From Acidimicrobiaceae bacterium (lineage in GTDB: Bacteria; Actinomycetota; Acidimicrobiia; Acidimicrobiales; RAAP-2): DNA of 64,000 nt. The DNA lies in contig PLZW01000032.1 of NCBI GenBank assembly GCA_003153575.1, positions 1 through 64,000 of the forward strand, read 5' to 3'. The translations under genes were made by a program, and so were the position numbers. Of the stretch, positions 25,052-33,469 are shown one piece after another (position 1 is the first letter of the stretch; every line of letters begins with the position of its first letter). Below the pieces are notes generated by a model. The model made no database searches. It saw only the letters and a program-made list of their open reading frames with translations, and had not been told where the DNA came from.

Positions 25052-26131
25052 ATCCCCACGATCGCGCTCCTCTCCTTCCGGTTCGGCGGCTCCGACGGCG
25101 TGGCCATCGAGTCCGCCAAGTGGCAGCAGGCGCTGGACGAGCTCGGGTCCACCACCTACACGGTGGCCGGGAGCGGTGCGGCCGACGTGACGGTGCCGGG
25201 ACTGGCCATCGACGCCGAGGAGGCGCCGACCCCCCGACAGCTCGAGGACGCCCTGTCCCGGGCCGACCTGGTGGTGGTCGAGAACCTCCTGTCCCTGCCC
25301 CTCAACCAGCCGGCGTGGGACGCGGTGGCCCGGGCACTGGCCGGGCGGCCCGCCGTCCTCCACCACCACGACCTGCCCTGGCAACGCGCCCGCTTCATCG
25401 ACCACCCGGCCCCGCCCGACCACCCGCGCTGGCGTCACGTCACCATCAACGAGCTGAGCCGCAGGGAGCTGACCCGCCGCGGCATTGGGGCCCGCACCAT
25501 CTACAACTCGTTTGCGATACCGCGACCGGATGCGGCACCGGCCGGGCCCTACCCACAGCGCGGCAAGGCGGGCGAGGCCGTCCGCCGGGCGCTCGGGATC
25601 GGTCCCGACCAGCGTCTCGTCCTCCAGCCGACCCGGGCCCTGGACAGGAAGAACGTGGCCGCCGGGATCACCGCCGCCACCAATCTGGACGCCACCTACT
25701 GGCTGCTCGGCCCACCGGAGGACGGCTACGGCCCCGAGCTCGAGGGCCTGGTGGCGGCGGCGCATTGCCCGGTGCTCCAAGGCGTCCCGGACATGACCGA
25801 CGGGGACGGACCGGGCGGGGCCATGCACGTCGACGACGCCTACCTGGCCTGCGACGTGGTGGCCCTCCCATCGACCTGGGAAGGGTTCGGCAACCCCAGC
25901 CTCGAGTCGGTGACCCACCGGCGGCCGCTGGTCATCGGTCCCTATCCGGTGGCCGGCGAACTGGCGTCCTTCGGCTTCGAGTGGTTCCCGCTCGACGCCA
26001 TGGCCAAGCTCGACGCCTGGCTGGCCGCCCCCGACCCTGAAGTCCTGGAACGCAACCTGGAGGTGGCCCGCACCCACTTCTCCCTCGACGACTTGGCCGA
26101 CCGGATCGCCTCGATCCTCCCCCCCTGCTGA
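25052..26131 (+). CDS. Glycosyltransferase (GT4-like)
   Basis: About 359 residues of a GT-B fold glycosyltransferase. The N-terminal TIALLSFRFGGSDGVAIESAKW is a nucleotide-free acceptor domain start, the middle has LQPTRALDRKN, and the C-terminal donor site is ALPSTWEGFGNPSLE with the GT4 glutamate. The sugar and acceptor are unknown. The start is uncertain: no ATG, GTG or TTG lies in frame between the upstream antisense region and the conserved strand. The first in-frame GTG (25100) would remove that strand. ATC at 25052 fits the leaderless spacing. The long open frame upstream to 24698 is antisense to the enoyl-CoA hydratase. Confidence 0.75.
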   Translation: MPTIALLSFRFGGSDGVAIESAKWQQALDELGSTTYTVAGSGAADVTVPGLAIDAEEAPTPRQLEDALSRADLVVVENLLSLPLNQPAWDAVARALAGRPAVLHHHDLPWQRARFIDHPAPPDHPRWRHVTINELSRRELTRRGIGARTIYNSFAIPRPDAAPAGPYPQRGKAGEAVRRALGIGPDQRLVLQPTRALDRKNVAAGITAATNLDATYWLLGPPEDGYGPELEGLVAAAHCPVLQGVPDMTDGDGPGGAMHVDDAYLACDVVALPSTWEGFGNPSLESVTHRRPLVIGPYPVAGELASFGFEWFPLDAMAKLDAWLAAPDPEVLERNLEVARTHFSLDDLADRIASILPPC

Positions 26132-26180
26132 GCGCTAGGGCCCGGAACGCCCAGCGCAAGGCCGGTTTCGGCCCGAGGGC

Positions 26181-26186
26181 TACCAT
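26181..26186 (+). promoter_or_regulatory. -10 element, leaderless start of TetR gene
   Basis: TACCAT, then 7 bases, then the ATG at 26194. The hexamer includes the first base pair of an upstream in-frame ATG (26185), which is therefore unlikely to be used. Confidence 0.5.
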
Positions 26187-26193
26187 GACCCCA

Positions 26194-26880
26194 ATGTCGA
26201 CCACCGCCACCGCCGGCCAGGACGGCGCCGGACCCCCGGACGATGCCCGGCCGACCCGCCGCCTGACTGCTGACGCCCGGCGCCGTCAACTGTTCGACGT
26301 GGCGCTCTCCCTGTTCGCCGAACACGGCTACTCGGCCACCACCATGGACGACATCGCCGAATTGGCCGGGGTCACCAAGCCCCTCGTCTACCAACACTTC
26401 GAGTCGAAGCGGGCGCTGTACCTCGAACTGCTCGACGTGGTCTCGCACGAGCTGATCGACCGGATCGTCCAGTCCACCGCCGCCGCGGAGGGGCCACGCC
26501 AGCAGGTGGAGTTCGGCTTCGCCGGCTACTTCCAGCTGATGATCGACAACGAGCTGGCCTTCCGTCTGCTCTACGGTCGGGACGCTCCCGACGACGCCGA
26601 GCTGGGCGCCGCCCTCCACCGTGTCGAGGAGACGATCGCCGAGGCCATCGACCCGCTGATCGACGCCGGTCTGGACCCCGAGCACCGGCTGCTGCTGGCC
26701 CACGCCGTGGTCGGGATGGCCGAAGGGGCGAGCCGGCACTGGCTGGACTCCCACCGCGACGATCCGTCGGACGCCGCCGCGCCGGGGCAGGGGGTCGACC
26801 GCGCCGCCGAAGCGGCCCGGTTGGCCGCCCAGCTGGCCGACTTCGCCTGGGCCGGCCTCCGCCAGGTCCACCGCATCTAG
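26194..26880 (+). CDS. TetR/AcrR family transcriptional regulator
   Basis: A 228-residue TetR regulator. The N-terminal HTH is clear: RRQLFDVALSLFAEHGY then TTMDDIAELAGVTKPLVYQHF and ESKRALYLELL. The C-terminal half is the variable ligand-binding domain (FRLLYGRD, a His-rich turn near 180). The ligand is unknown. It is 14 bases upstream of a dienelactone hydrolase-like gene, which it may co-regulate in one leaderless operon. A disordered Ala/Pro-rich head precedes the HTH. Confidence 0.87.
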   Translation: MSTTATAGQDGAGPPDDARPTRRLTADARRRQLFDVALSLFAEHGYSATTMDDIAELAGVTKPLVYQHFESKRALYLELLDVVSHELIDRIVQSTAAAEGPRQQVEFGFAGYFQLMIDNELAFRLLYGRDAPDDAELGAALHRVEETIAEAIDPLIDAGLDPEHRLLLAHAVVGMAEGASRHWLDSHRDDPSDAAAPGQGVDRAAEAARLAAQLADFAWAGLRQVHRI

Positions 26881-26894
26881 GAGGGCGGGCACCT

Positions 26895-27623
26895 GTGATC
26901 GACCGGGACATCGACATCGTCACCTCCGAGGACTCGATGCCCACTTTCGTCACCCATCCCGAGGAGGGCGGGCCCCACCCCGTCGTGTTCTTCTACATGG
27001 ACGGACCCGGCAAGCGGGAGGAGCTGCACGACATGGCCCGGCGGCTCGGCACGGCGGGGTACTTCGTCGTGCTGCCCAACCTCTACTACCGGGACGCCCG
27101 CGAGTTCGATCTCTTCAGCGGCGACCCGGCCCACACCCCCGAGCGGATGTGGGAGCTCCTGGAGTCGCTCGACGCCGACCGGGTGGAGCGCGACACGGCC
27201 TCTTTGTTCGACTTCGTCGACACCGACCCGGCGGCCGACGCCGCCCGGGTCGGCTGCATGGGGTACTGCATGAGCGGACCGTTCTCGTTCGCCATGGCGT
27301 GCCGCTACCCCGACCGGATCCGGGCGGCCGCCTCGCTGCACGGCATCCGACTCTTCGGACCCGGCACCCCCGCCGATCAGGCGGGTGCCGCCCGGGCCGA
27401 GCTGTACTTCGCCTGCGCCGAGTTCGACGAGTGGGCGCCGTCGGAGATGGTCGACGATCTGGAGCGCCATCTGGCGGCGATCGGGGCCGACGCCCGCGTC
27501 GAGCGCTACCCGGGCACCCACCACGGCTTCGCATTCCCGAGCCGGGAAGGCGCCTACGACAAGTCGGCCGCCGAGCGCCACTGGGAACGGCTGCACGCAC
27601 TCTTCGCCCGCAACCTCGCCTAG
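26895..27623 (+). CDS. Dienelactone hydrolase family protein
   Basis: A 242-residue alpha/beta hydrolase of the DLH family. The nucleophile is Cys125 in GYCMSGPFS, the Asp is in a later strand near the FDEWAPSEM segment, and the His is in THHGFAFPSR. Dienelactone hydrolases open dienelactones in chloroaromatic breakdown, but many homologues have other ester substrates. The start is GTG 26895 a few bases after AGGAGG. It follows the TetR gene in a likely operon. Confidence 0.82.
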   Translation: MIDRDIDIVTSEDSMPTFVTHPEEGGPHPVVFFYMDGPGKREELHDMARRLGTAGYFVVLPNLYYRDAREFDLFSGDPAHTPERMWELLESLDADRVERDTASLFDFVDTDPAADAARVGCMGYCMSGPFSFAMACRYPDRIRAAASLHGIRLFGPGTPADQAGAARAELYFACAEFDEWAPSEMVDDLERHLAAIGADARVERYPGTHHGFAFPSREGAYDKSAAERHWERLHALFARNLA

Positions 27624-27670
27624 GCCGGGCGGGTACGTCCGGTCAGTCCCAGAACGTCACACCCGGTACG

Positions 27671-28489
27671 TCAGACCCGGACGGTGCCCTCGGCCACGGG
27701 TTGGTTGGCCGTCTGGACAACGCCGCCCGACACCTCGTCGGTGATGGCGAACGCCGACACCCCAGGGGACCCGGCGACGCTGAACGGGACGATGCCAGGA
27801 TGGGATCCGAGCAGGCCGAGCGAGATGGTCCGGGTCCCGACCACGGCCCACAACTGATAGGTCCGTGCCGCAGGCAGCGGAGCCAGACCGGCACTGCGGT
27901 CGTTGACGACGAACCCGGTACCGGCCGCCGTCAGCACGATCGTGGCCGGGGTGACGCCGGTGCGGGCCGGGTCGGTCAGCGGGATCCTCCGGGTGCCCGA
28001 CTCGGCCAGGGCGGCCCGTTCGGCGCCGGACAGCCGGGAGGTGGCCTGGAGGGCGTTGACCTGGGTATGGAGGTGGTCGACCTGTACTCCGAAGACAAGT
28101 GCGATGACGGCTGCCGCCGCGGCGACGAGGCCGGCACCCCCCGCCACCAGGCGCGACCGGCGGCGGGCGGGGTCGAGAGGCACCACCTGGGGACCGGTCG
28201 ACACCGGCCCCGGCACGTCGAGCCGCGCGGCGAGGCGGTCCCACGAATCGTCGGAGGTCCCGCCCAGGCGACTGGCGATGCCGTCCCAGAGTTCGGCCGG
28301 CGGGGTGCCGCCGGAGTTGGCGAGCAGACCGGCGACCTCGTGGTGCTGGTCCACCTCGGCCATACAGCGCACGCACCCGCCGAGGTGCTCGTCCACCACG
28401 GCCGCCGTATCGGCGTCGAGGGCGTCCAGGGCATAGGCGCCGAGCAGCTCCCGGATCTCCTCGTGGCTCAGCCGGGCCGGGGTGCTCAC
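27671..28489 (-). CDS. Anti-sigma factor, RskA-like
   Basis: A 272-residue transmembrane anti-sigma factor. The cytoplasmic N-terminal zinc-binding domain has the HxxxCxxC pattern EHLGGCVRC around residue 35. One membrane helix at about 115-135 (LVAGGAGLVAAAAAVIALVFG) precedes an extracytoplasmic RskA-type domain with LWAVVGTRTISLG and AFAITDE. It should hold the adjacent ECF sigma factor inactive until cleaved. The GTG at 28489 overlaps the sigma factor stop (GTGA), so the two are coupled. An open extension upstream to 28714 is antisense shadow. Confidence 0.85.
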   Translation of the reverse strand: MSTPARLSHEEIRELLGAYALDALDADTAAVVDEHLGGCVRCMAEVDQHHEVAGLLANSGGTPPAELWDGIASRLGGTSDDSWDRLAARLDVPGPVSTGPQVVPLDPARRRSRLVAGGAGLVAAAAAVIALVFGVQVDHLHTQVNALQATSRLSGAERAALAESGTRRIPLTDPARTGVTPATIVLTAAGTGFVVNDRSAGLAPLPAARTYQLWAVVGTRTISLGLLGSHPGIVPFSVAGSPGVSAFAITDEVSGGVVQTANQPVAEGTVRV

Positions 28490-29064
28490 AGTCCCGCTCC
28501 CGCCGGCTCGATGCCCTGTTCCATCAAGTTGACCCGCAGCCGCCCGAGCCCCGAACGGATCCTGCTCTTGACCGTGCCCTCGGGCTGGTCCAGTAGGACC
28601 GCGACCTCCTGGTAGGTGCGCCCGCCGAAGTAGGCCAGCTCGATGGGCCGGCGAAGATCGTCGGGCAGTGCCCCGAGGGCGTCCTTGACCTGCTCGGCCA
28701 CGGTCAGGTCCCACACCTCGTGGTCGATGTCGTAGGCGGCGGTGGCCGTCTCCCGGGTCGACCGATCCTCACGGCGTCGCCGCGACTCCTCGGCGCGCAC
28801 CACGTCGACCGACTTCCCATGGGTCCGGGCCAGGAGGAACGACCGCAGCGTCCCCCGCTGGGCATCGAACTTCTCCGGATTCCGCCACAGGTCGAGGAAG
28901 ACCTCCTGGGTGACCTCCTCGGCCAGGGGGTCCGACCGGAGCATGCGTCGCGACAGGGCGTGGACGGCGCCCCCGTGACGGCGGTAGATCTCGGCGAGGG
29001 CGGGCTCGTGCCACCGGCCCACGGCAACGACCAGGTTTGCGTCGCTCGCCTGCTCGACATCCAT
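28486..29064 (-). CDS. ECF RNA polymerase sigma factor (SigK-like)
   Basis: A 192-residue ECF sigma factor. Region 2 spans ALAEIYRRHGGAVHALSRRML and EEVTQEVFLDLWRNPEKF; region 4 has LPDDLRRPIELAYFGGRTYQEVA and GTVKSRIRSGLGRLR. The start chosen is the ATG at 29064: TAGGAT lies 8 bases upstream, a leaderless signal, and the in-frame GTG at 29070 lies between them. It is coupled to an RskA-like anti-sigma factor. The arrangement resembles mycobacterial sigK-rskA; identity as SigK is inference. Confidence 0.87.
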   Translation of the reverse strand: MDVEQASDANLVVAVGRWHEPALAEIYRRHGGAVHALSRRMLRSDPLAEEVTQEVFLDLWRNPEKFDAQRGTLRSFLLARTHGKSVDVVRAEESRRRREDRSTRETATAAYDIDHEVWDLTVAEQVKDALGALPDDLRRPIELAYFGGRTYQEVAVLLDQPEGTVKSRIRSGLGRLRVNLMEQGIEPAGAGL

Positions 29065-29072
29065 TTGCACGG

Positions 29073-29078
29073 ATCCTA
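29073..29078 (-). promoter_or_regulatory. -10 element, leaderless start of ECF sigma gene
   Basis: TAGGAT on the minus strand, then 8 bases, then the ATG at 29064. Confidence 0.45.
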
Positions 29079-29201
29079 TTCGTAGCGGACACCGATCGGG
29101 ATGGTGGACCGGCGGGCCTCCACCCGCTCCGGCGCCACCGAGTTCTCCCGGGCCATGCCGCCGAAGCCATGCCCGCCGTGGCTGAAACCCGACCAGACAG
29201 G

Positions 29202-29207
29202 TAAGGT
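29202..29207 (+). promoter_or_regulatory. -10 element, leaderless start of DUF4395 gene
   Basis: TAAGGT, then 6 bases, then the GTG at 29214. Confidence 0.5.
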
Positions 29208-29213
29208 ATTGGT

Positions 29214-29714
29214 GTGTTCACGTACCCGAACCCCGTCGACGACAACGTGGGTCGAGTCGTCGCGGGCGGCGTGCTCATCATGTGCGTGGCGGCCATCGCT
29301 TTCGATCAGCCGTGGATCCTGATCCCACTGACCTACGGGTTCTGGGCACGCCTGGCTGCCGGGCCGCGGTTCAGTCCCCTGGCCCTGCTCGCCTCGCGAG
29401 TGATCGTCCCGTGGCTGGGGCTGGCCCCCAAGCCGGTCCCCGGGCCGCCCAAGCGCTTCTCCCAGGGCATCGGCGTGGCCTTCTCGACCACGGCCCTGGT
29501 CCTGGCGTTCGGATTCGGCCTCACCACCGCGGCCTGGGTGGTGGTGGCCCTTCTGGCCTGCGCCGCCTTCCTCGAGTCGGTGCTGGGGATCTGCCTGGGC
29601 TGCAAGGTCTTCTCCCTCCTCATGCGGGCGGGGATCATCCCCGAGTCGGTGTGCGAGGAGTGCGCTGACCTGTCCCGCCGCCATCCCCAGCTGAGCGACT
29701 CCGCAAGGCGTTGA
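29214..29714 (+). CDS. DUF4395 membrane protein
   Basis: A 166-residue integral membrane protein. It opens FTYPNPVDDNVGRVVAG, the DUF4395 signature, and has about four hydrophobic segments. A cysteine pair occurs in GICLGCKVF and a later CEECADL. The family is often found near thioredoxin-like or sulfur-handling genes but has no proven function. Here it is divergent from the sigma factor and followed 31 bases later by a methyltransferase. GTG start, six bases after TAAGGT. Confidence 0.78.
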   Translation: MFTYPNPVDDNVGRVVAGGVLIMCVAAIAFDQPWILIPLTYGFWARLAAGPRFSPLALLASRVIVPWLGLAPKPVPGPPKRFSQGIGVAFSTTALVLAFGFGLTTAAWVVVALLACAAFLESVLGICLGCKVFSLLMRAGIIPESVCEECADLSRRHPQLSDSARR

Positions 29715-29744
29715 CCCGACGGGGTCCCCGCACCCGATGAACCC

Positions 29745-30536
29745 GTGACCTACGCGTTCGGTCACTCCCCCACCGCGGCCGGGCGGCTCGAACTGCTCGA
29801 TGCCGTCTTCGCAGAGACGACCGACGCCCTCCTCGACCGCGCCGCGCCCGCCGACCCCCGTCACGTCCTCGACCTCGGCTGCGGACCGGGGGTCACCACG
29901 CGCCGCCTCGTCGAACGGTTCCCGACGGCCCGGGCGGTGGCCGTCGACCTGTCGCCCGAGTTCGTCGACATCGCCCACACCCGCCTCGGGGGTCTGGCGT
30001 CGGTCGACGTGGCCGACGTGACCTCGGACGACCTCGACCCCGGGCCGTTCGACCTGATCGCCACCCGCTTCCTGGTGACGCACCTGGGTGACCCGACCGC
30101 CGCGCTCGCACAGTGGGTCAGGCGGCTGGCTCCCGGCGGCGTGCTCCTGGTCGAGGAGACGGCGTCGATCACCTCCGACGACCCGGTGTCGGCGGCCTAT
30201 CTCGAGCTGGCCGGCGCCGTGCTGGGCGCCCGCGCACATGACATGTACATCGGGCGCCGCTTCGCCGACCTGGTCCGGGATGCGGACGGGTCCTTGGCCA
30301 CTGACGCACCGGTGGCGCACGTCGACTTCGTCGAGGCCCCGCTGGTGCCGACGGTCGGCGAAGCGGCCAGGCTGTTCGCCATGAACCTGACCACACTCCG
30401 CCACGACCCCGTGGCGGTCGCCGGCTGGCCGTCCACCGACCTCGAGGGCCTTCACGAAGGGCTCGTCGAGCGGAGTGGCCGGGCCGATCGCGGGCCCATC
30501 CGGTGGTCCATCGGCCAGCTGGCGCTCACGCGGTGA
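29745..30536 (+). CDS. Class I SAM-dependent methyltransferase
   Basis: A 263-residue methyltransferase with motif I LDLGCGPGVTTR, the acidic loop AVAVDLSPEF, and the post-I region PFDLIATRFLVTHL. The C-terminal half is helical and variable. The substrate is unknown. It starts with GTG 29745 (VTYAFGHSP); an adjacent ATG at 29737 hits a stop after three codons. No clear ribosome site is present, so expression may depend on the DUF4395 transcript just upstream. Confidence 0.78.
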   Translation: MTYAFGHSPTAAGRLELLDAVFAETTDALLDRAAPADPRHVLDLGCGPGVTTRRLVERFPTARAVAVDLSPEFVDIAHTRLGGLASVDVADVTSDDLDPGPFDLIATRFLVTHLGDPTAALAQWVRRLAPGGVLLVEETASITSDDPVSAAYLELAGAVLGARAHDMYIGRRFADLVRDADGSLATDAPVAHVDFVEAPLVPTVGEAARLFAMNLTTLRHDPVAVAGWPSTDLEGLHEGLVERSGRADRGPIRWSIGQLALTR

Positions 30537-30585
30537 GTCCGGTGGTGGCGGGCGGGCGGCGACTCACGGGAATGGCGCTCACGAG

Positions 30586-31089
30586 GTGAACGACGAGAAC
30601 GGCACGTCCCCGGTGCTGATCCGCCGTGCGGTCCCCGAGGAGTTCGACCGGCTGCGTCAGGTGGAGCTGGAGTCCGACCGGCTGCTCGCCCAGGTCGGGA
30701 TCGGACCGTTTCTAGACGTCGACGATCATCGGCTGGTCGAGGCGGCGGTCGTCTTCGCCGCCGGTGAGCCGGCCGTGGGCTTCGTCAGCGTCCGCATGGT
30801 CGACGGCGAGGCCCACATCGACCAGCTGTCGGTGGTTCCCGAACACGGCCGGCAGGGGATCGGCCGCGCCCTGCTCGACCACGCCATCTCCTGGGCGCGG
30901 CACCAACGGCTTCCCGGAGTCACCCTCACCACGTTCAGCCACGTGCCGTGGAACGCACCTTTCTACCGCCGGGTCGGATTCGAGGTGGTCTCCCACCCGA
31001 CGCCCCGGCTCGCCGCCATCCGCGCCGACGAACGGGAGCTCGGGATCGACGCCATGGGTCCGAGAGTGGCCATGCGCATGGTGCTCTGA
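30586..31089 (+). CDS. GNAT-family acetyltransferase
   Basis: A 167-residue N-acetyltransferase fold. VLIRRAVPEEFDRL is the first strand and helix, VSVRMVDGEAHIDQLSVVPEHGRQGIGRALLDHAI carries the acetyl-CoA loop (RQGIG), and NAPFYRRVGFEVV is the usual end. It transfers an acetyl group to an unknown amine. The GTG at 30586 is the likely start but has no good ribosome site; the frame is open back to 30475. It converges on the FUSC gene, 4 bases apart. Confidence 0.8.
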   Translation: MNDENGTSPVLIRRAVPEEFDRLRQVELESDRLLAQVGIGPFLDVDDHRLVEAAVVFAAGEPAVGFVSVRMVDGEAHIDQLSVVPEHGRQGIGRALLDHAISWARHQRLPGVTLTTFSHVPWNAPFYRRVGFEVVSHPTPRLAAIRADERELGIDAMGPRVAMRMVL

Positions 31090-31093
31090 CAGC

Positions 31094-33421
31094 TCAGGGG
31101 AGGTCCGTCCCGGTACCGGCCAGCTCGGTCTGGAGATGACGCAGGTCGTCCAGGCGCTCCTCGACCCACAGGAGTCGCAGGATGGCGAAGACGCCCTCCC
31201 GCCTGCCGGCCCGGCGCACGGCCGACCAAGCGTCGGTCAGCTCCGGGGGAAGCCGGGCTTCCATCGGTTGGGGAGCCGGCATCACCTTGGACGGGTCGTC
31301 GAGGGAGCGGGCGACGTCGCCGAACCACCGCTCGACCGTCCCGCACGACTCGGCCACCATGGTGCGGGCCACCACGACCTCGCGGATCGGAGGTGGTGCG
31401 CCCGGAGTGGCCAGCACCGGCAACCGTTCGAGCGTCAGGGCCGACCGACGGATCGCCGCGCACCCGGTGAGGAGGCGGGTCACTCTCGGGAGCGGCACCT
31501 GTTTGGCTCCCCGCTCAGCCAGGAACTGGCGATAGGCATCGTCCAACCGCTGGGCGGCGGCCAGGGCCCGGGTGAACTCGGGCGAGCCGTCACCCGCCGG
31601 GCTCTCCCGACCGACGTGGTCGATGGCGGCGACCAGCCAGCCGGTGGCGGTCTCGTAACCCTGGAAGAGGGCCCGTGCCAGTTCGGAGGTCGCGCCCCGG
31701 GGCCAGAAGAGCAGCCCGACCACCACACTCACCGCAGTCCCGATGGCCACGTCCTCGACCCGGAGCAGTCCGACCGACGATCCGACGGGGACGAGGATAT
31801 TGAAGATCACGACCACCATCACCGTGAATCCGGCCTGGCCGGCCACGAACGAGATCGCCGAGGGGGCGACGCCCGCCACCAGGACGGCCACCGGCAGGAC
31901 GGCCCATAGGTACACGTCGTGATGGCCGAGCACGGCCAGGACAAGCGATCCGACGACGAACCCGAGTGCGGTGCCGGCCACCGCCCGCACCGCGGTGGAC
32001 CCGGTGCCCAACGCGTTCGACCGAAGAACGGACAGGGTCCCGAGCACGACCCAGAAACCGTGCTGCACCGTCGTGGCCTCGACCACCGCCACGGCAACGG
32101 CCAGCGCCACGGCGCCGCGCAGGCTGTTGCGGAACCAGACCGAGCGATACGTGAAGTGCCCGGCCGCGATCCGGGCGTACGAGCGCACCGTCTGCGCTCC
32201 TCGCCGGACAGACGGGACGTCGGCGCGGCGGGCACCCAGGGCACCGAGGGCCGCATCGGCCAGGTGCTCGACAGCGAAGGCCAGCATCCGCACCGCGAAC
32301 GTCGGATCGATGTCCCTGACCGAGCCGGCGGTGTTGCGGCCCGCTGGGTCCGACGCGTCCGGGTCCGACGCGTCCGGATCGGCCGAGTCGGCGCCCTCCA
32401 CGAGCCTGGCCAGCGCCACCTCGGTGGCCACCTGGCGGGCCGCTATCAGCCGCCCGGCACCTCCTGCGAGCGCCGCCGACCCGTCCGTGCCCGTACCCGG
32501 GCCCGATGCCTGGGCGCGGATCGGCGAGGCGACGAGCCGGAGCACCCCGGTCGCCGCCATCAGCACGTCGGCCACCGAGTCTGCGAGCGCGGCCGGGGTG
32601 GCCCCCGGCTCGATGTCCCGTGCCCGGGCGCCGACCCACTCGAGTTGCGACACCAGGCTGGTGAGGGCGACGTCGGTGATCCCGGCCCCGGTCGGCCGGT
32701 ACGGGGTGGCTTCGTACTGATCGCGGAGCGCGCCCAGGGCGAGACCCATGCGGTTGCGGGCCCCGTCGCTCCCGGTCTGGCCGGCCCCATCGGTAGCCAA
32801 TGACTCGAGCAGGTCGGCCACCGAATCGGCGGCATCGGCCAGCCGTAGCCGGAGCCGGTCGTGCCACCGCTCCGTCCACACCAGCAGTACGGCCGGGATG
32901 CACACGGCACCGGCCAGCGCCCAGCCGAGCAGTCGGTGGCCGATAGCCGAGGCGGGAGCCGGCTCGGCCACCGGCAGAACGAACGTCAGGAGGATGGCGG
33001 TCGAAGCGGTGACGGCACGGGGGCTGACGATGCCGGCGAACAGCACGGCGAACCCGACCACGGCCATGGCCGCCACCGACGCAACGGCGTGGGGCGAACA
33101 GAGGGTGGCCACCGTGATGAGGACGGCGCCCGTCAGCCACAGTCCGAGGTAGGACTGCAGACGGGCGGGCAGCGGGCCGGCGAAGTCGACGAACAAGAGG
33201 AGTGCCGCCGAACCGAACACGGCGAACAGGGACGTCTGGGCATCGCCCACACCGAACTCGGCGATGGCGAAGATGGCCGGGACCAGCACCGCGGCCCGGG
33301 CCGACCGCTTGGTGGCGCGTAGGCCGGGGTCACGACCGACCCACCAGGACCGGAGCGAGCGGCGGGCCGGCGCCATCCCGCCGGGCGGCGGCTCCGTCGG
33401 TTCCGTCGGATCCGAGTCCAC
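31094..33421 (-). CDS. FUSC-family membrane protein (putative aromatic acid exporter)
   Basis: A 775-residue protein with two blocks of about six membrane helices (about 40-180 and 430-560), separated by soluble helices and followed by a cytoplasmic C-terminal domain. This is the FUSC/YccS layout, shared with aromatic acid and toxin exporters. The first conserved helices have AVFGSAALLLFVDFAG. A 15-bp tandem repeat gives DPDASDPDASDP in a loop near 350. The GTG at 33421 lies 7 bases after TAGCGT. The substrate is unknown. Confidence 0.83.
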   Translation of the reverse strand: MDSDPTEPTEPPPGGMAPARRSLRSWWVGRDPGLRATKRSARAAVLVPAIFAIAEFGVGDAQTSLFAVFGSAALLLFVDFAGPLPARLQSYLGLWLTGAVLITVATLCSPHAVASVAAMAVVGFAVLFAGIVSPRAVTASTAILLTFVLPVAEPAPASAIGHRLLGWALAGAVCIPAVLLVWTERWHDRLRLRLADAADSVADLLESLATDGAGQTGSDGARNRMGLALGALRDQYEATPYRPTGAGITDVALTSLVSQLEWVGARARDIEPGATPAALADSVADVLMAATGVLRLVASPIRAQASGPGTGTDGSAALAGGAGRLIAARQVATEVALARLVEGADSADPDASDPDASDPAGRNTAGSVRDIDPTFAVRMLAFAVEHLADAALGALGARRADVPSVRRGAQTVRSYARIAAGHFTYRSVWFRNSLRGAVALAVAVAVVEATTVQHGFWVVLGTLSVLRSNALGTGSTAVRAVAGTALGFVVGSLVLAVLGHHDVYLWAVLPVAVLVAGVAPSAISFVAGQAGFTVMVVVIFNILVPVGSSVGLLRVEDVAIGTAVSVVVGLLFWPRGATSELARALFQGYETATGWLVAAIDHVGRESPAGDGSPEFTRALAAAQRLDDAYRQFLAERGAKQVPLPRVTRLLTGCAAIRRSALTLERLPVLATPGAPPPIREVVVARTMVAESCGTVERWFGDVARSLDDPSKVMPAPQPMEARLPPELTDAWSAVRRAGRREGVFAILRLLWVEERLDDLRHLQTELAGTGTDLP
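32346..32375. repeat. 15-bp tandem repeat in FUSC gene
   Basis: Two exact copies of GGGTCCGACGCGTCC (32346-32360, 32361-32375) followed by a degenerate third, encoding DPDASDPDAS in the minus-strand protein. Confidence 0.8.
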
Positions 33422-33428
33422 CTGGGCG

Positions 33429-33434
33429 ACGCTA
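33429..33434 (-). promoter_or_regulatory. -10 element, leaderless start of FUSC gene
   Basis: TAGCGT on the minus strand, then 7 bases, then the GTG at 33421. Confidence 0.45.
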
Positions 33435-33469
33435 CCAAGGCACCGCCGGCTGCTCCCGGGTCGGCCCCT

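Noticed and set aside
29737-29748. Mini-ORF ATG AAC CCG TGA before the methyltransferase
   Set aside because: Only three codons with no ribosome site; likely chance, unlike the 12-codon ORF at 55641.
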